From NCBI RefSeq assembly GCF_003096075.1, contig NZ_CP015449.1, positions 2,969,001-3,033,000 of the forward strand: 64,000 bases of DNA. The letters are read 5' to 3'. A program made the position numbers and the translations under genes. Source of the stretch: Dietzia lutea (GTDB lineage: Bacteria > Actinomycetota > Actinomycetes > Mycobacteriales > Mycobacteriaceae). Shown one piece after another: positions 43,956 through 53,327 of the stretch. Positions within the stretch are counted from its first letter, which is position 1. Each line of letters opens with the position of its first letter. Below the pieces are notes generated by a model, which was not told where the DNA came from, made no database searches, and saw nothing but the letters and a program-made list of their open reading frames with translations.

Positions 43956-46900
43956 GTGATCGTGATCCTCGCGGCCCACGCCGTGGCCGCCCTGATCGCG
44001 ATCCCACTGGTGTTGAGGCTCGGGCGCCGCGCCTTCCCTCTCCTGGCCCTCGTCCCCGCCGCGGGCGCGGTGTGGGTGGCGGCCAACCTCGACCTCGTCC
44101 CCACGGAGTCCCTCCAGTGGGCGCCCGGCATCCACCTGACCTTGGACCTGCGGATGGACGCGCTCTCCGCGCTGATGTCCCTCATCGCGCTCGGCGTGGG
44201 CGCACTCGTGCTGTTCTACTGCACCTGGTATTTCGACGACACCGAGCCCCGCTTACACCTGTTCGCGGCGGAGATGGTCGCGTTCGCGGGGGTCATGTTC
44301 GGCCTGGTCGTCGCCGACAACATGGTCCTGCTGTACATCTTCTGGGAGATCACCTCCGTCCTGAGCTTCCTGCTCGTCGGCCACTACGCCGAGCGGGCGA
44401 CATCCCGCCGCGCGGCCACGCAGGCACTGCTCGTCACCACCCTCGGCGGCCTGGCGATGCTGGTGGGCATGATCATCCTGGCCCAGGAGGCCGGGACCTA
44501 CCTGCTCAGCGAGATCGTCGCGACCCCGCCGTCCGGCACGCTCGTGCACTGGGCGCTCGCCCTGGTGATCGTGGGCGCGACCAGTAAGTCCGCCATCGCC
44601 CCCCTGCATTTCTGGCTGCCCGGGGCCATGTCCGCGCCCACTCCCGTGAGCGCGTATCTGCACTCCGCGGCGATGGTCAAGGCCGGCGTCTTCCTCGTCG
44701 CCGCCTTCGGCCCCGGCCTGTCCGGATCGTCCACATGGCAGCTGCCGCTCATCGTGCTCGGTCTGGTCTCGCTGCTCATGGCCGGGTGGCGGGCGCTACG
44801 CGAGACCGACCTCAAGCTGGTCCTGGCCTTCGGCACCGTCTCGCAGCTGGGGTTCCTGTTGGTGCTGGTGGGAATCGGCTCGCGGGACACGATGCTCGCC
44901 GGGCTCACCATGCTGCTGGCGCACTCGCTCTTCAAGTCCGCGCTGTTCATGGCCGTCGGCGTCATCGACAAGGCCACCGGCACCCGGGAGATCCGCGAAC
45001 TGTCCGGCCTGGGCCGCAGAAGCCCCGCCCTCGCCCTCTTCTTCGCCCTCGCCGCCGCCTCGATGGCCGGCCTGCCGCCCTTCCTCGGATTCGTCGGCAA
45101 GGAGTCCGCGTTCGCCACCACGCTGACCGAGGAGCGGCTGCACGGTATGCCGGCGCTCGTGATCACCGCGGGCCTGGTCGTCGGCTCGGTGCTCACCTTC
45201 TCCTACACCGCCCGCCTGGTCATGGGCGCGTTCCGCTCCAAGTCCTTCTTCCCCGACGGGACCAGCCCCGCGGTGGCCGGGTCGAAGCCGATCAACCCGT
45301 TCTTCCTCTCGGTCCCCGCCCTCCTCTCCGTCGCCGGCCTCGTCCTCGGTGTGTGGTCGGCGCCCGTCGAGGAGCTGCTCACCCGGTTCGTCGACGTCGC
45401 GTTCCCGCCCGGCAGCCCCTGGGCCGGTGCCGAGCCCTACCACCTCGGACTGTGGCACGGCGTCGGCGTCCCGCTCGCGCTCACGGTGGTCGTGTACGTC
45501 CTCGGCACCATGCTCTACGTCGCGCAGCGGACGGTCGAGCGGATGCAGTTCGAAACGCCCGCCCTGGGCAACGCCGACCGCATCTACGACGCCGTCCTGC
45601 GCTTCTTCGACCTCCTGTCGCTGCGCCTGACCGCCAGCATCCAGCGCGGTTCCCTGCCGCTGACCCTGGGCATCATCCTGTTCACGCTCGTGGTGTTCCC
45701 GTTCGTGTCGCTAATGGTCGGCACCCGCGAGGGTCTGCGGATGGAGCTGTCGGCCAACCCGGTCGTGCTGTTCGTCATGATCCCCATGACCGTCGCCGCC
45801 GTGGCCGCCACCGTTCTGCGCAACCGCCTCGCCGCGGTCATCTGCATGTCCGTGACCGGCTACGGCGTCGCCGTGATCTTCGCCTTCCACGGCGCCCCCG
45901 ACCTCGCGCTCACCCAGGTCCTGGTCGAGACCCTGATGATGGTCGCCTTCGTCCTGGTCCTGCGCACGATGCCCGCCGAGGTGCCCCTGTCGGACGGATT
46001 CCGCCGGCTGCGGGCCTGGCTCGGCATCGGCGTGGGCCTCCTCGTCGTCATCGTCGGCGCGTACGCCATCAATGCCCGCCAGGACCCGGCCGTGTCCGCA
46101 GTCTTCCCGGACATCGCCTACCGGATCGGCAACGGTGCCAACGCCGTCAACGTCACCCTCGTCGACATCCGCGCCTGGGACACTCTCGGCGAGATCACCG
46201 TGCTGCTGGTCGCCGCGACCGGTGTCGCCAGCCTGGTCTTCCGCAACCGACGCTACGGCTCCGGGCCGCGTATCGCCGACGCTGACAAGACCCGCTCGGG
46301 CCGACGCGGGATGGAGGCCGCCCGCATCGTCATCGAGGCACCGGGGGCCTCGCCCGGCCGGTGGCTGGTCGGCGCGACGGTCCGCGACCCCCGCGCCCGC
46401 TCGCTCGTCCTCGAGGTCACCACCAGGCTCATTTTCCCCACGATGATGATCCTGAGCCTGTTCTTCTTCTTCGCCGGCCACAACAACCCCGGTGGCGGTT
46501 TCGCCGGCGGACTGGTCGCGGGCCTCGCGCTCGTGCTGCGGTACCTCGCGGGTGGCCGATACGAACTCGGCGAGGCCGTCCCGATCGACGCGGGCCGGAT
46601 CCTCGGCGCGGGCCTCCTGCTGGCCGCGGGTACCGCCGCCTCCTCGATGGTCCTCGGTGCCCCGCCGCTGTCCAGCGCCACCGTCGAGTGGACGCTGCCC
46701 GTGTTCGGTGACGTCAAGCTCGTCACGGCACTGTTCTTCGACGCGGGCGTGTACCTCATCGTCGTCGGCCTCGTCCTCGACATCCTCCGCAGCCTCGGCG
46801 CGCGACTCGACCTCGACGCCGAGGATCTGGAGGAGCTCCGGGCCGTCTACGTCGACGCCACCGACTCGCCCTCCACCGCCGCCCTGCGCCGCGTCCCCGG

Positions 46901-47000
46901 TGTCGACGGTCAGGCTCCGCGGTCCGACCTGGCCGCCCGCCGCGCCGCCCGCCTGGAGGCCGCCGAGAACCAGGGCACCACTCCCCGGGGGATGCCATGA
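43956..47000 (+). CDS. mrpA: Na+/H+ antiporter subunit MrpA with fused MrpB domain (operon 2)
   Basis: A 1014-residue polytopic protein. The ND5-like part carries the TM5 glutamate in IFWEITSVLSFLLVG and HFWLPGAMSAPTPVSAYLHS. The C-terminal about 170 residues are an MrpB domain with the canonical FAGHNNPGGGFAGGL. The start is GTG with AAGGAGAGG upstream. It is first of six genes with the order A(B)-C-D-E-F-G, each overlapping or abutting the next. It is clearly diverged from the MrpA at 2525, so the genome has two Mrp systems. The C-terminal tail (about 960-1014) is hydrophilic. Confidence 0.96.
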   Translation: MIVILAAHAVAALIAIPLVLRLGRRAFPLLALVPAAGAVWVAANLDLVPTESLQWAPGIHLTLDLRMDALSALMSLIALGVGALVLFYCTWYFDDTEPRLHLFAAEMVAFAGVMFGLVVADNMVLLYIFWEITSVLSFLLVGHYAERATSRRAATQALLVTTLGGLAMLVGMIILAQEAGTYLLSEIVATPPSGTLVHWALALVIVGATSKSAIAPLHFWLPGAMSAPTPVSAYLHSAAMVKAGVFLVAAFGPGLSGSSTWQLPLIVLGLVSLLMAGWRALRETDLKLVLAFGTVSQLGFLLVLVGIGSRDTMLAGLTMLLAHSLFKSALFMAVGVIDKATGTREIRELSGLGRRSPALALFFALAAASMAGLPPFLGFVGKESAFATTLTEERLHGMPALVITAGLVVGSVLTFSYTARLVMGAFRSKSFFPDGTSPAVAGSKPINPFFLSVPALLSVAGLVLGVWSAPVEELLTRFVDVAFPPGSPWAGAEPYHLGLWHGVGVPLALTVVVYVLGTMLYVAQRTVERMQFETPALGNADRIYDAVLRFFDLLSLRLTASIQRGSLPLTLGIILFTLVVFPFVSLMVGTREGLRMELSANPVVLFVMIPMTVAAVAATVLRNRLAAVICMSVTGYGVAVIFAFHGAPDLALTQVLVETLMMVAFVLVLRTMPAEVPLSDGFRRLRAWLGIGVGLLVVIVGAYAINARQDPAVSAVFPDIAYRIGNGANAVNVTLVDIRAWDTLGEITVLLVAATGVASLVFRNRRYGSGPRIADADKTRSGRRGMEAARIVIEAPGASPGRWLVGATVRDPRARSLVLEVTTRLIFPTMMILSLFFFFAGHNNPGGGFAGGLVAGLALVLRYLAGGRYELGEAVPIDAGRILGAGLLLAAGTAASSMVLGAPPLSSATVEWTLPVFGDVKLVTALFFDAGVYLIVVGLVLDILRSLGARLDLDAEDLEELRAVYVDATDSPSTAALRRVPGVDGQAPRSDLAARRAARLEAAENQGTTPRGMP

Positions 47001-47596
47001 CCGCCGACTTCGCCCTACTGCTCATGGCCGGTGTCCTCAGCGCCACCGGCGTCTATCTGCTGCTCGAACGCACGATCATCAAGATCCTGCTCGGCATCAT
47101 GATCCTGTCCAACGGCGTCAACCTGCTCATCCTCGCCGCGGGCGGGCCCCCGGGGAACCCGCCCATCCGTAACCGGTCGTGGGGTGACAACACCGTCGAC
47201 TCGGACCCGCTGTCCCAGGCGATGATCCTCACCGCGATCGTCATCACCGCCGGCGTGGGCGCCTTCATCCTCGCCCTGGCCTACCGCTCGTACCAGTTCA
47301 CCACCGCGGACGAGGTCGCCGACGACGCCGAGGACACCAAGATCGCCCGGCGTTCCCCGACCGACGCGTGGTCCGCGCCGGACCGCGACGCCTCGGACGA
47401 CCAGACGACGGGCCAACCCACCGAACTCGGTGACCACGTCGACTACGACGACCAGGACCTCGAGGAGGCCGAGGCAGAGGCGGAAGCCCGGGCAGAGGCC
47501 CGCGCGCAGGCCAGGGCGAAGGCCGAGGCAGAGGCGCGGGAGGTCGACCGTCGTGAGAGGCGCTACAAGAAGGCCGGGAAGGAGGAGGACCTGTGA
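46997..47596 (+). CDS. mrpC: Na+/H+ antiporter subunit MrpC with long charged tail (operon 2)
   Basis: A 199-residue protein. The first about 100 residues are the three-helix NuoK-like MrpC core (LERTIIKILLGIMILSNGVN, then DPLSQAMILTAIVITAG). The last about 95 residues are highly charged, with an Ala/Glu/Arg-rich stretch of E-A-E-A-R type repeats (about 153-180) predicted as a single long helix. A tail of this length is unusual for MrpC. It overlaps mrpA and mrpD by 4 bases each. Confidence 0.94.
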   Translation: MTADFALLLMAGVLSATGVYLLLERTIIKILLGIMILSNGVNLLILAAGGPPGNPPIRNRSWGDNTVDSDPLSQAMILTAIVITAGVGAFILALAYRSYQFTTADEVADDAEDTKIARRSPTDAWSAPDRDASDDQTTGQPTELGDHVDYDDQDLEEAEAEAEARAEARAQARAKAEAEAREVDRRERRYKKAGKEEDL

Positions 47597-49218
47597 TCTC
47601 CCCCGACCTCTTCGGGTACCTCATCCCCTCCGTCGTCCTCGCGCCGCTGCTCGCGGCAGCACTGTGCCTGGTGGTCTCGCGCCGGCCCCGGATCCAGAAC
47701 ATCATCACGATCACCACCCTCACCGGTCTGCTGATCGTCTCGGGTGTCCTGCTCGTGCTCACCGACTCGCACGGCATGCACACGGTGCAGGTGGGCGGAT
47801 GGGACGCCCCCGTCGGCATCACCCTCGTCGCCGACCGCCTCAGCGCCCTCATGCTGTGCGTGTCCGCCATCGTGCTGCTGACGGTCATCATCTACGCCGT
47901 CGGGCAGGGCGTCCGGGACGGCGACGGCGACCAGCCCACCTCGATCTTCCTGCCCACCTACCTCGCGCTGGCCGCGGGACTCAACGCCGCATTCATCGCG
48001 GGCGACCTGTTCAACCTGTTCGTCGGCTTCGAGATGTTGCTGGCCGCCTCCTACGTACTGCTCACGCTCGGGGCGAGCCAGGAACGCGTCCGCGCCGGCG
48101 TGTCGTACACCGTCGTGTCGATGGTCTCGTCAATGGTCTTCCTACTGGGCATCGCGCTGACGTACTCGGCTGTCGGCACGCTCAACCTGGCCCAGCTGGC
48201 CACTCGGATGGTCGAGGTGCCGGACGGCCTGCGCAACACCATCTTCGCCGTGTTCCTCGTGGCGTTCGGCATCAAGGCCGCCGTCTTCCCGCTCTCGACC
48301 TGGCTGCCCGACTCGTACCCGACCGCGCCCGCCCCGGTCACCGCCGTATTCGCCGGCCTGCTCACCAAGGTCGGCGTGTACGCCATCATCCGCTTCCACA
48401 CCCTCGTGTTCCCCGGGGGCGGGATGGACGGGGTGCTGCTCATCGCCGGTCTACTGACGATGGTCGTGGGCATCCTCGGCGCGATCGCCCAGTCCGACAT
48501 CAAGCGGATCCTGTCGTTCACACTGGTCAGCCACATCGGCTACATGATCTTCGGCATCGCGCTGTCCAGCGAGTCCGGGTTGAGCGCGGCGATCTACTAC
48601 GTCGGCCACCACATCATCGTCCAGACCACCCTCTTCCTCGTCGTCGGTCTCATCGAGCGTCAGGCCGGGTCGTCGTCCCTGCGTCGACTGGGATCCCTCG
48701 GCGTGGCCAGCCCGGTCCTCGCGGTCACGTTCCTCCTCCCGGCGCTCAACCTCGGCGGCATCCCGCCGTTCTCCGGGTTCATCGGCAAGCTCGCGGTGGT
48801 GCAGGCCGGCGCCGAGAAGGGCGGAGCCCTCATGTGGGTGCTCATCGCCGGCGCCATGGTCACCAGCCTGTTGACGCTCTACGTGGTCGCGCGTGTGTGG
48901 TCCAAGGCGTTCTGGCGGCCGCGGGCCGACGCCCCCGAGGGCGCCCTCGCACTCGCGCGGCCGCTGTCCCTGCTCCCGTCCGACGAGTACGTCGAGTTCG
49001 ACGAGCGCGAAGAGGTCGGCAAGATGCCCTGGAGCATGCTCGCCCCGACCTGGGCACTCATCGTGGTCTCGCTGCTCATGACGTTGTTCGCGGGGCCACT
49101 GCTCGAGGTCACCGACGGCGCCGCCACCACCCTGCGCGAGCGCATCGAGTACCTCTACACCGTCCCGACCGACGGATCACCCGAGCGCTACGTCGACTCA
49201 GTGACGGGGGTGCGCTGA
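47593..49218 (+). CDS. mrpD: Na+/H+ antiporter subunit MrpD (operon 2)
   Basis: A 541-residue ND4-like antiporter subunit. The TM5 glutamate is in FVGFEMLLAASYVLL and the TM7 lysine in GIKAAVFPLSTWLPDSYPTAPAPV. A further lysine-containing segment is AQSDIKRILSFTLVSHIGY. It starts with GTG inside the mrpC stop (GTGA). A hydrophilic loop near residues 440-480 (RPRADAPEGALA, VEFDEREEVGKM) is not seen in the paralogue at 591. It ends one base before mrpE. Confidence 0.96.
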   Translation: MISPDLFGYLIPSVVLAPLLAAALCLVVSRRPRIQNIITITTLTGLLIVSGVLLVLTDSHGMHTVQVGGWDAPVGITLVADRLSALMLCVSAIVLLTVIIYAVGQGVRDGDGDQPTSIFLPTYLALAAGLNAAFIAGDLFNLFVGFEMLLAASYVLLTLGASQERVRAGVSYTVVSMVSSMVFLLGIALTYSAVGTLNLAQLATRMVEVPDGLRNTIFAVFLVAFGIKAAVFPLSTWLPDSYPTAPAPVTAVFAGLLTKVGVYAIIRFHTLVFPGGGMDGVLLIAGLLTMVVGILGAIAQSDIKRILSFTLVSHIGYMIFGIALSSESGLSAAIYYVGHHIIVQTTLFLVVGLIERQAGSSSLRRLGSLGVASPVLAVTFLLPALNLGGIPPFSGFIGKLAVVQAGAEKGGALMWVLIAGAMVTSLLTLYVVARVWSKAFWRPRADAPEGALALARPLSLLPSDEYVEFDEREEVGKMPWSMLAPTWALIVVSLLMTLFAGPLLEVTDGAATTLRERIEYLYTVPTDGSPERYVDSVTGVR

Positions 49219-49219
49219 C

Positions 49220-49990
49220 ATGGCGCGCAAGGTTTCACTCGACCCGCGGGTCCTCGGCGCCCGCACGTTCATGACGCTGTGGCTGGCCGTCGCGTGGGTG
49301 CTGCTGTGGGGCACCATCGAGATCGGCACCATCGTGTCCGGACTGCTCGTGGCGACCCTGGTGATGGTCGTCCTGCCCCTCCCCCGCGTCCCGGTCGAGG
49401 GCCTGCTGCGGCCACTGTCCATGATCTGGCTCGTGCTGGTCGTGGCCTTCTACCTGATCCGCTCGTCGTTCATCGTCGCGTGGCTCTCGATCAGGCCGAA
49501 GGCGCCGCCGCGGTCCGCGGTGCTCCGAGCGCCGATGCGGCTGAAGTCCGACTTCACCCTCGCCCTGGCGGTGAACACCCTCAACCTGTTGCCCGGCGGC
49601 ATCGTGGTCCGCGTCGACCCCGCGGCCCGCTACGTGTACGTCCACGTCCTGGACGCCGGCACCGACGAGGCCGTGGAGCAGTTCCGCCGCCAGACCGCCC
49701 ACGTGGAGCAGCTCTATCTCCGTGCCTTCGAGCGGGACGAGGACTGGAAGCCGAGCCCCGAGCACTACTCGGCCCCCGCCGACAGCGCCCCGAGTTCCGC
49801 AGGCGCCGCGAGCTCGGCGAGCTCCCTGGCGACCGATGAGCCGGTCGATCCGGCCGGTGTGGCGGACCCGGCGAATCCCGACGACGCCGCGCCGGCCGGC
49901 TCGGGAGGCGCCGACCGCGACGCCGGAAGCACCGAAGGCGCCGAAGAGAAGCCGTACGACCCAGGCATGAAAGAGGAGGGACCCTGGTGA
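49220..49990 (+). CDS. mrpE: Na+/H+ antiporter subunit MrpE with Ala/Ser/Pro/Asp tail (operon 2)
   Basis: A 256-residue protein. Residues about 1-165 are a normal MrpE: two N-terminal membrane helices, AVNTLNLLPGGIVVRVD and YVYVHVLDAGTDEAVEQFRR. Residues about 175-256 form a low-complexity tail rich in Ala, Ser, Pro and Asp ending EEKPYDPGMKEEGPW. Typical MrpE proteins are 110-170 residues, so the tail is an addition. The start follows the mrpD stop by one base and the stop overlaps the mrpF GTG. Confidence 0.93.
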   Translation: MARKVSLDPRVLGARTFMTLWLAVAWVLLWGTIEIGTIVSGLLVATLVMVVLPLPRVPVEGLLRPLSMIWLVLVVAFYLIRSSFIVAWLSIRPKAPPRSAVLRAPMRLKSDFTLALAVNTLNLLPGGIVVRVDPAARYVYVHVLDAGTDEAVEQFRRQTAHVEQLYLRAFERDEDWKPSPEHYSAPADSAPSSAGAASSASSLATDEPVDPAGVADPANPDDAAPAGSGGADRDAGSTEGAEEKPYDPGMKEEGPW

Positions 49991-50280
49991 GCGTTGCACT
50001 CGTCCTCTGGATCCTGGCCATCGTCGCGCTGACGGCCGCGCTGTTCACGACCGTGATCCGCCTGCTCGCCGGTCCCACCACCCTCGACCGGCTCATCTCG
50101 CTCGACACGCTGGTCGCCGTCGCTCAGGGCGGGATCGGCGTCTACATCGCGTGGACCAGGGACACGACCCCGGCGGCGGCACTGGTCGCCCTGGCCCTGG
50201 TCGCGTTCCTGGGCTCGGTGTCCGTGGCCCGGTTCCGCGTCCGCGACAACGTCGGCACCCCCGAGGAGGCCATCACATGA
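49987..50280 (+). CDS. mrpF: Na+/H+ antiporter subunit MrpF (operon 2)
   Basis: A 97-residue protein with three membrane helices and the MrpF motif RLLAGPTTLDRLISLDTLVAV, then FLGSVSVARFRV. It starts with GTG overlapping the mrpE stop and ends overlapping the mrpG ATG. It is nearer the family consensus than the partial mrpF at the left edge of the window. Confidence 0.95.
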   Translation: MSVALVLWILAIVALTAALFTTVIRLLAGPTTLDRLISLDTLVAVAQGGIGVYIAWTRDTTPAAALVALALVAFLGSVSVARFRVRDNVGTPEEAIT

Positions 50281-50645
50281 GCGACGACTTCGTCGAGATC
50301 ATCTCCGCCCTGTTCGTCCTCGCCGGGGCACTGCTGACGCTCTGCAGCGCCATCGGCCTCGTCCGGTTCCGCGACACTCTCGGCCGCATGCACCCGGCGG
50401 CCAAGCCGCAGGTCCTCGGGCTCGTGCTCATCCTCATCGGGGCGGGCATCCGGGTCTTTCCGGACATCGACCTCGGGATGCTCGTGCTCGCCGGGATCGT
50501 GGCCGTGTGCGCCGCGCCCGTGATCGCAAACCGAGTGGGCAACCTCGCCTACCGCGAGAGCGTGCAGGACGGCACCATCACCCACGAGGCGCCCGTACTC
50601 GAGAAGTACACCGGCCCCGGTATCGACGGCCGCCGCGACTCCTGA
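50277..50645 (+). CDS. mrpG: Na+/H+ antiporter subunit MrpG (operon 2)
   Basis: A 122-residue protein with three membrane helices and the MrpG signature GLVRFRDTLGRMHPAAKPQVLG. It overlaps mrpF by 4 bases and is the last gene of the operon. A hydrophilic tail of about 30 residues follows the third helix. The operon is followed 40 bases later by the inverted repeat at 50685-50741, which may terminate it. Confidence 0.95.
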   Translation: MSDDFVEIISALFVLAGALLTLCSAIGLVRFRDTLGRMHPAAKPQVLGLVLILIGAGIRVFPDIDLGMLVLAGIVAVCAAPVIANRVGNLAYRESVQDGTITHEAPVLEKYTGPGIDGRRDS

Positions 50646-50684
50646 CCCGCGCGCGTCGGCGCTCGCCGGACCCCGCCCTCCACC

Positions 50685-50741
50685 GAGAAGAGCGTTTCGC
50701 ACATTTCTACTCGAACGATGTGTGCGAAACGGTCTTCTCGA
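50685..50741. repeat. GAGAAGAGCG inverted repeat, copy 2
   Basis: Arms CGAGAAGAGCGTTTCGCACA (50685-50704) and TGTGCGAAACGGTCTTCTCG (50722-50741) pair with one mismatch around a 17-base loop. The arms are nearly the same as at 25296-25354. It lies 40 bases past mrpG and may act as its terminator. Confidence 0.85.
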
Positions 50742-50817
50742 CCGCTGCTGCGGCGGCGCTGCGGGCCGGGCCTCGCGCCGCCGGGCCGCCAAGCCGAGCG
50801 CCCGGGCCCGACATCAC

Positions 50818-50855
50818 GCGAGCCCCGGACCCGTCTGCTCGGGTGCGGGGCTCGC
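50818..50855 (-). terminator. Terminator of lipoprotein gene at 50879
   Basis: Arms GCGAGCCCCG and CGGGGCTCGC with an internal GACCCG/CGGGTG pairing form a hairpin 24 bases past the lipoprotein stop on the minus strand. Confidence 0.65.
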
Positions 50856-50878
50856 GGGTCCGGTGACCGGACCGAAGA

Positions 50879-51226
50879 TCAGGGAGCGGGCTGCGTCGGG
50901 ACCGCGCTGCCGGCCTGCTGCTCGGGGCCCGGGACCGGGAGGCCGTCGTCAGTGGTGGCCTGGCCGCCGCCCTCGTCGCCGCCCTCACCGGGCAGGCCGG
51001 TCGCGGTGGTGCCGGCCTCGAAGTCCTCGATGGTGTCGGGGTCGTCGGTCTCCTGCGTCTCCGGGATGACGGAGTGGGGCACGGCGTCCTCGGTGTAGGT
51101 GGGCAGCGTGTACGGCGCGTCGGGATCGGCCGGCTCCTGGTTGGGGCTGCACGCGGCCACGGCGAACGCCAGGGCGAGTGCGGGAGCCGCGACCAGGATG
51201 CGGCGGGCGGTCTGACGCGGGGCCAT
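50879..51226 (-). CDS. Small Pro/Asp/Glu-rich lipoprotein
   Basis: A 115-residue protein with a signal peptide and lipobox VAAC (about residue 26), followed by a fully disordered, acidic mature part rich in Asp, Glu, Pro, Thr and Gly (EPADPDAPYTLPTYTED, GEGGDEGGGQ). No domain is recognisable. AAGGAG lies before the ATG at 51226. It lies downstream of the LytR_C gene on the same strand, with about 90 bases between. Likely a surface-anchored spacer-like lipoprotein. Confidence 0.75.
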   Translation of the reverse strand: MAPRQTARRILVAAPALALAFAVAACSPNQEPADPDAPYTLPTYTEDAVPHSVIPETQETDDPDTIEDFEAGTTATGLPGEGGDEGGGQATTDDGLPVPGPEQQAGSAVPTQPAP

Positions 51227-51319
51227 GGGGGCTCCTTCGATCTCGGGAGGCTGCAAGTCGCTACTGGGCGTGCGTCCCGCGGGCGGGCGGGACGCGTGGG
51301 CTCATCATATCCTCAGGGG

Positions 51320-52138
51320 TCAGCGGTCGAGATCCTGGGTGACGATCACGATCACGCCGGGAGCCTCCCCCGCCAGGTCCGCCGGCCGCGGCTGCGCGGT
51401 GATCCCCAGCTGGTCGGCGATCGCCTGCGCGGCCTGCTGCTCACCGGGCCCGGTGCCGTAGAAGGCGGTGGATTCCGCCACCACGCCGCGGTTGGACGGC
51501 ATGTTGGCCACGTCGCCCACCGCGAAGCCGCTCTCGCGCAGCGCCTCGCCGGTGCGGCCGGCGAGGCCGGTGACGGTGCTGTTGTTGAAGATCTGCACCG
51601 GCACGGCCGTCACATCCGGCCCGGCCCCGCCGGGCTGACCCGCCGGCGGCTGACCGCCTGGCTGGGCGGGGGACGCCGGATCGGCGGGCGGAGCGTCTCC
51701 GCCGGCCTCGCCGGGAGCGCCCTCGGCACCGTCCTGACGGGCGGGGGCGCCGCCCTGGTCGGGGGCACCCTCGGCGCCGCCGCCCTCACCCTGCGCGGGC
51801 TGGCCGTCGGCGTCCTGACCGGCCTGTCCGTCCTGCTCGACCTGGGAGGTGCCCTCGTCGGCGGTGGTGGCCGCCTCGTCGTCGTCGCCCCCGAACAGCT
51901 GCACCAGTCCGATGCCCACGGCCAGCACGACCGCCGACAACAGCACCATCGCGATGGCGCGGTACGGCGGGCCGCTCGGCTCGTCGGGGCCGCCCGCGCC
52001 CGGGCCGTACGGACCGTCGGCGTCGTACGGGCCGCCGTCCCGGGGGTCGCCGTACTGTGCGTCGTCGTACCGGGGATCGCCGTGGTCGGAATCGCCGGGC
52101 TGCGGGGCGTACTGCGGGTTCTCGGACTGGGAGCTCAC
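51320..52138 (-). CDS. LytR C-terminal domain membrane protein
   Basis: A 272-residue protein. A Tyr/Gly/Asp/Pro-rich cytoplasmic segment (about 1-58) precedes one membrane helix (AIAMVLLSAVVLAVGIGLV). A long Gly/Ala/Pro/Gln-rich linker follows, then a LytR_C domain (VPVQIFNNSTVTGLAGRTGE to the end). The domain order and the neighbouring DUF3263 gene match Rv0431 of M. tuberculosis. It is probably an envelope protein; the exact role is unknown. GTG start at 52138, 15 bases after the DUF3263 stop. Confidence 0.9.
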   Translation of the reverse strand: MSSQSENPQYAPQPGDSDHGDPRYDDAQYGDPRDGGPYDADGPYGPGAGGPDEPSGPPYRAIAMVLLSAVVLAVGIGLVQLFGGDDDEAATTADEGTSQVEQDGQAGQDADGQPAQGEGGGAEGAPDQGGAPARQDGAEGAPGEAGGDAPPADPASPAQPGGQPPAGQPGGAGPDVTAVPVQIFNNSTVTGLAGRTGEALRESGFAVGDVANMPSNRGVVAESTAFYGTGPGEQQAAQAIADQLGITAQPRPADLAGEAPGVIVIVTQDLDR

Positions 52139-52153
52139 GCGCCCGAGTCTAGG

Positions 52154-52483
52154 TCAGTCGAGGCGCATTCCCAGGTTGCGCGCCGCGCGTGCCTTCTGGC
52201 GGCTGGAACGCATGCGGCGCAGGCGCTTGACGAGGAGGGGGTCAGCGGCCAGCGCCTCGGGGCGGTCGATGAGGTCGTTGAGGATCTGGAAGTAGCGGGT
52301 GCCCGACATGTCGAACTGCTGCCGGATCGCCTCCTCCTTGGAGCCGGCGAACTTCCACCACTGCCGCTCGAACTCGAGCATCTTCTGATCCCGCTCCGAC
52401 AGGACGGGGTCGGCGGCGTGCAGCTCGTCCTCCCGGTCGCCTCCGGTGGTTGCCTCACGCGTCGAGGCAGCCGATCGACCCAT
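52154..52483 (-). CDS. DUF3263 protein
   Basis: A 109-residue basic protein. After a short disordered start, LSERDQKMLEFERQWWKFAGSKEEAIR and MSGTRYFQILNDLIDRPEAL match DUF3263, a small helical domain resembling DNA-binding folds, with a basic C-terminus (RLRRMRSSRQKARAARNLG). The Rv0430 homologue sits in the same place. The ATG at 52483 has a strong GGAGGAGGTG ribosome binding site. It is divergent from def and cotranscribed with the LytR_C gene. It may be a small transcriptional regulator, but no targets can be named. Confidence 0.9.
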   Translation of the reverse strand: MGRSAASTREATTGGDREDELHAADPVLSERDQKMLEFERQWWKFAGSKEEAIRQQFDMSGTRYFQILNDLIDRPEALAADPLLVKRLRRMRSSRQKARAARNLGMRLD

Positions 52484-52655
52484 GTGCGCACCTCCTCCTG
52501 TAACAACGGGCGCCGTACCCGACGCCCCAGTCAGCGCTCCGGCCAGCAGCACGACGTAGCCGACACTCCTGCCGGATCACACCGTTGTGATTCCCCCGTA
52601 GTGAACCACACGCCTCCGACACCCCGCCATCGCCGGCGCACTAGAATCGGCCACC

Positions 52656-53327
52656 ATGGCCGTCCGTCCCATCGTCATCCTCGGCGATCCCGCGCTCCAC
52701 GCGCCCACCGAACCCGTCACCGAGTCCCCCGAGGAGATCGCGGACCTCGTTCAAGACCTCTACGACACCATGGACGCCGCCAACGGGGTGGGACTGGCCG
52801 CCAACCAGATCGGCGTCCGCAAGCGCGTGTTCGTCTACGACTGCCCCGACCTGGACAGCGAGAACGGCGAGGGCCTCTCCCGCGAGGAGGTCGAGGCGCG
52901 CGGCGGCTGGCTCAACCGGCGCGGCTGCGTCATCAACCCGGTGCTCGAGACGTCCGAGATCCCCGAGACCATGCCGGACCCCGAGGACGACCTCGAGGGC
53001 TGCCTCTCCGTCCCGGGCGTCAACTTCCCGCGTGGCCGCGCGTGGTGGGCGCGCGTGACGGGTACCGACGAGCACGGCGAGCCGGTGTCGGTGGAGGGGT
53101 ACGGCCTGTTCGCCCGCTGCCTGCAGCACGAGGTCGGCCACCTGGACGGCTTCGTCTACACCGACCATCTCATCGGGCGGAACAAGAAGGCTGCCAAGCG
53201 CCACATCCGCGACGCGGGCTGGGGCGTGCCGGGCCTGAGCTGGGATCCGGTCACCGACCCGGACCCGTTCGCCGACGAGGAGGACTGGGACGGCGACGAC
53301 GACGAGGTCGTCACCGACCATGGCTGA
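52656..53327 (+). CDS. def: Peptide deformylase
   Basis: A 223-residue iron-type deformylase that removes formyl from N-terminal methionine of new proteins. All three motifs are present: [10 protein letters not shown] (motif 1), EGCLSVPG (motif 2, metal Cys) and QHEVGHLDG (motif 3, metal His residues and catalytic Glu). An insert of about 15 residues ([16 protein letters not shown]) lies between motifs 1 and 2, and an acidic C-terminal tail follows, both common in actinobacterial Def. It overlaps the GNAT gene by 8 bases. Confidence 0.97.
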   Translation: MAVRPIVILGDPALHAPTEPVTESPEEIADLVQDLYDTMDAANGVGLAANQIGVRKRVFVYDCPDLDSENGEGLSREEVEARGGWLNRRGCVINPVLETSEIPETMPDPEDDLEGCLSVPGVNFPRGRAWWARVTGTDEHGEPVSVEGYGLFARCLQHEVGHLDGFVYTDHLIGRNKKAAKRHIRDAGWGVPGLSWDPVTDPDPFADEEDWDGDDDEVVTDHG

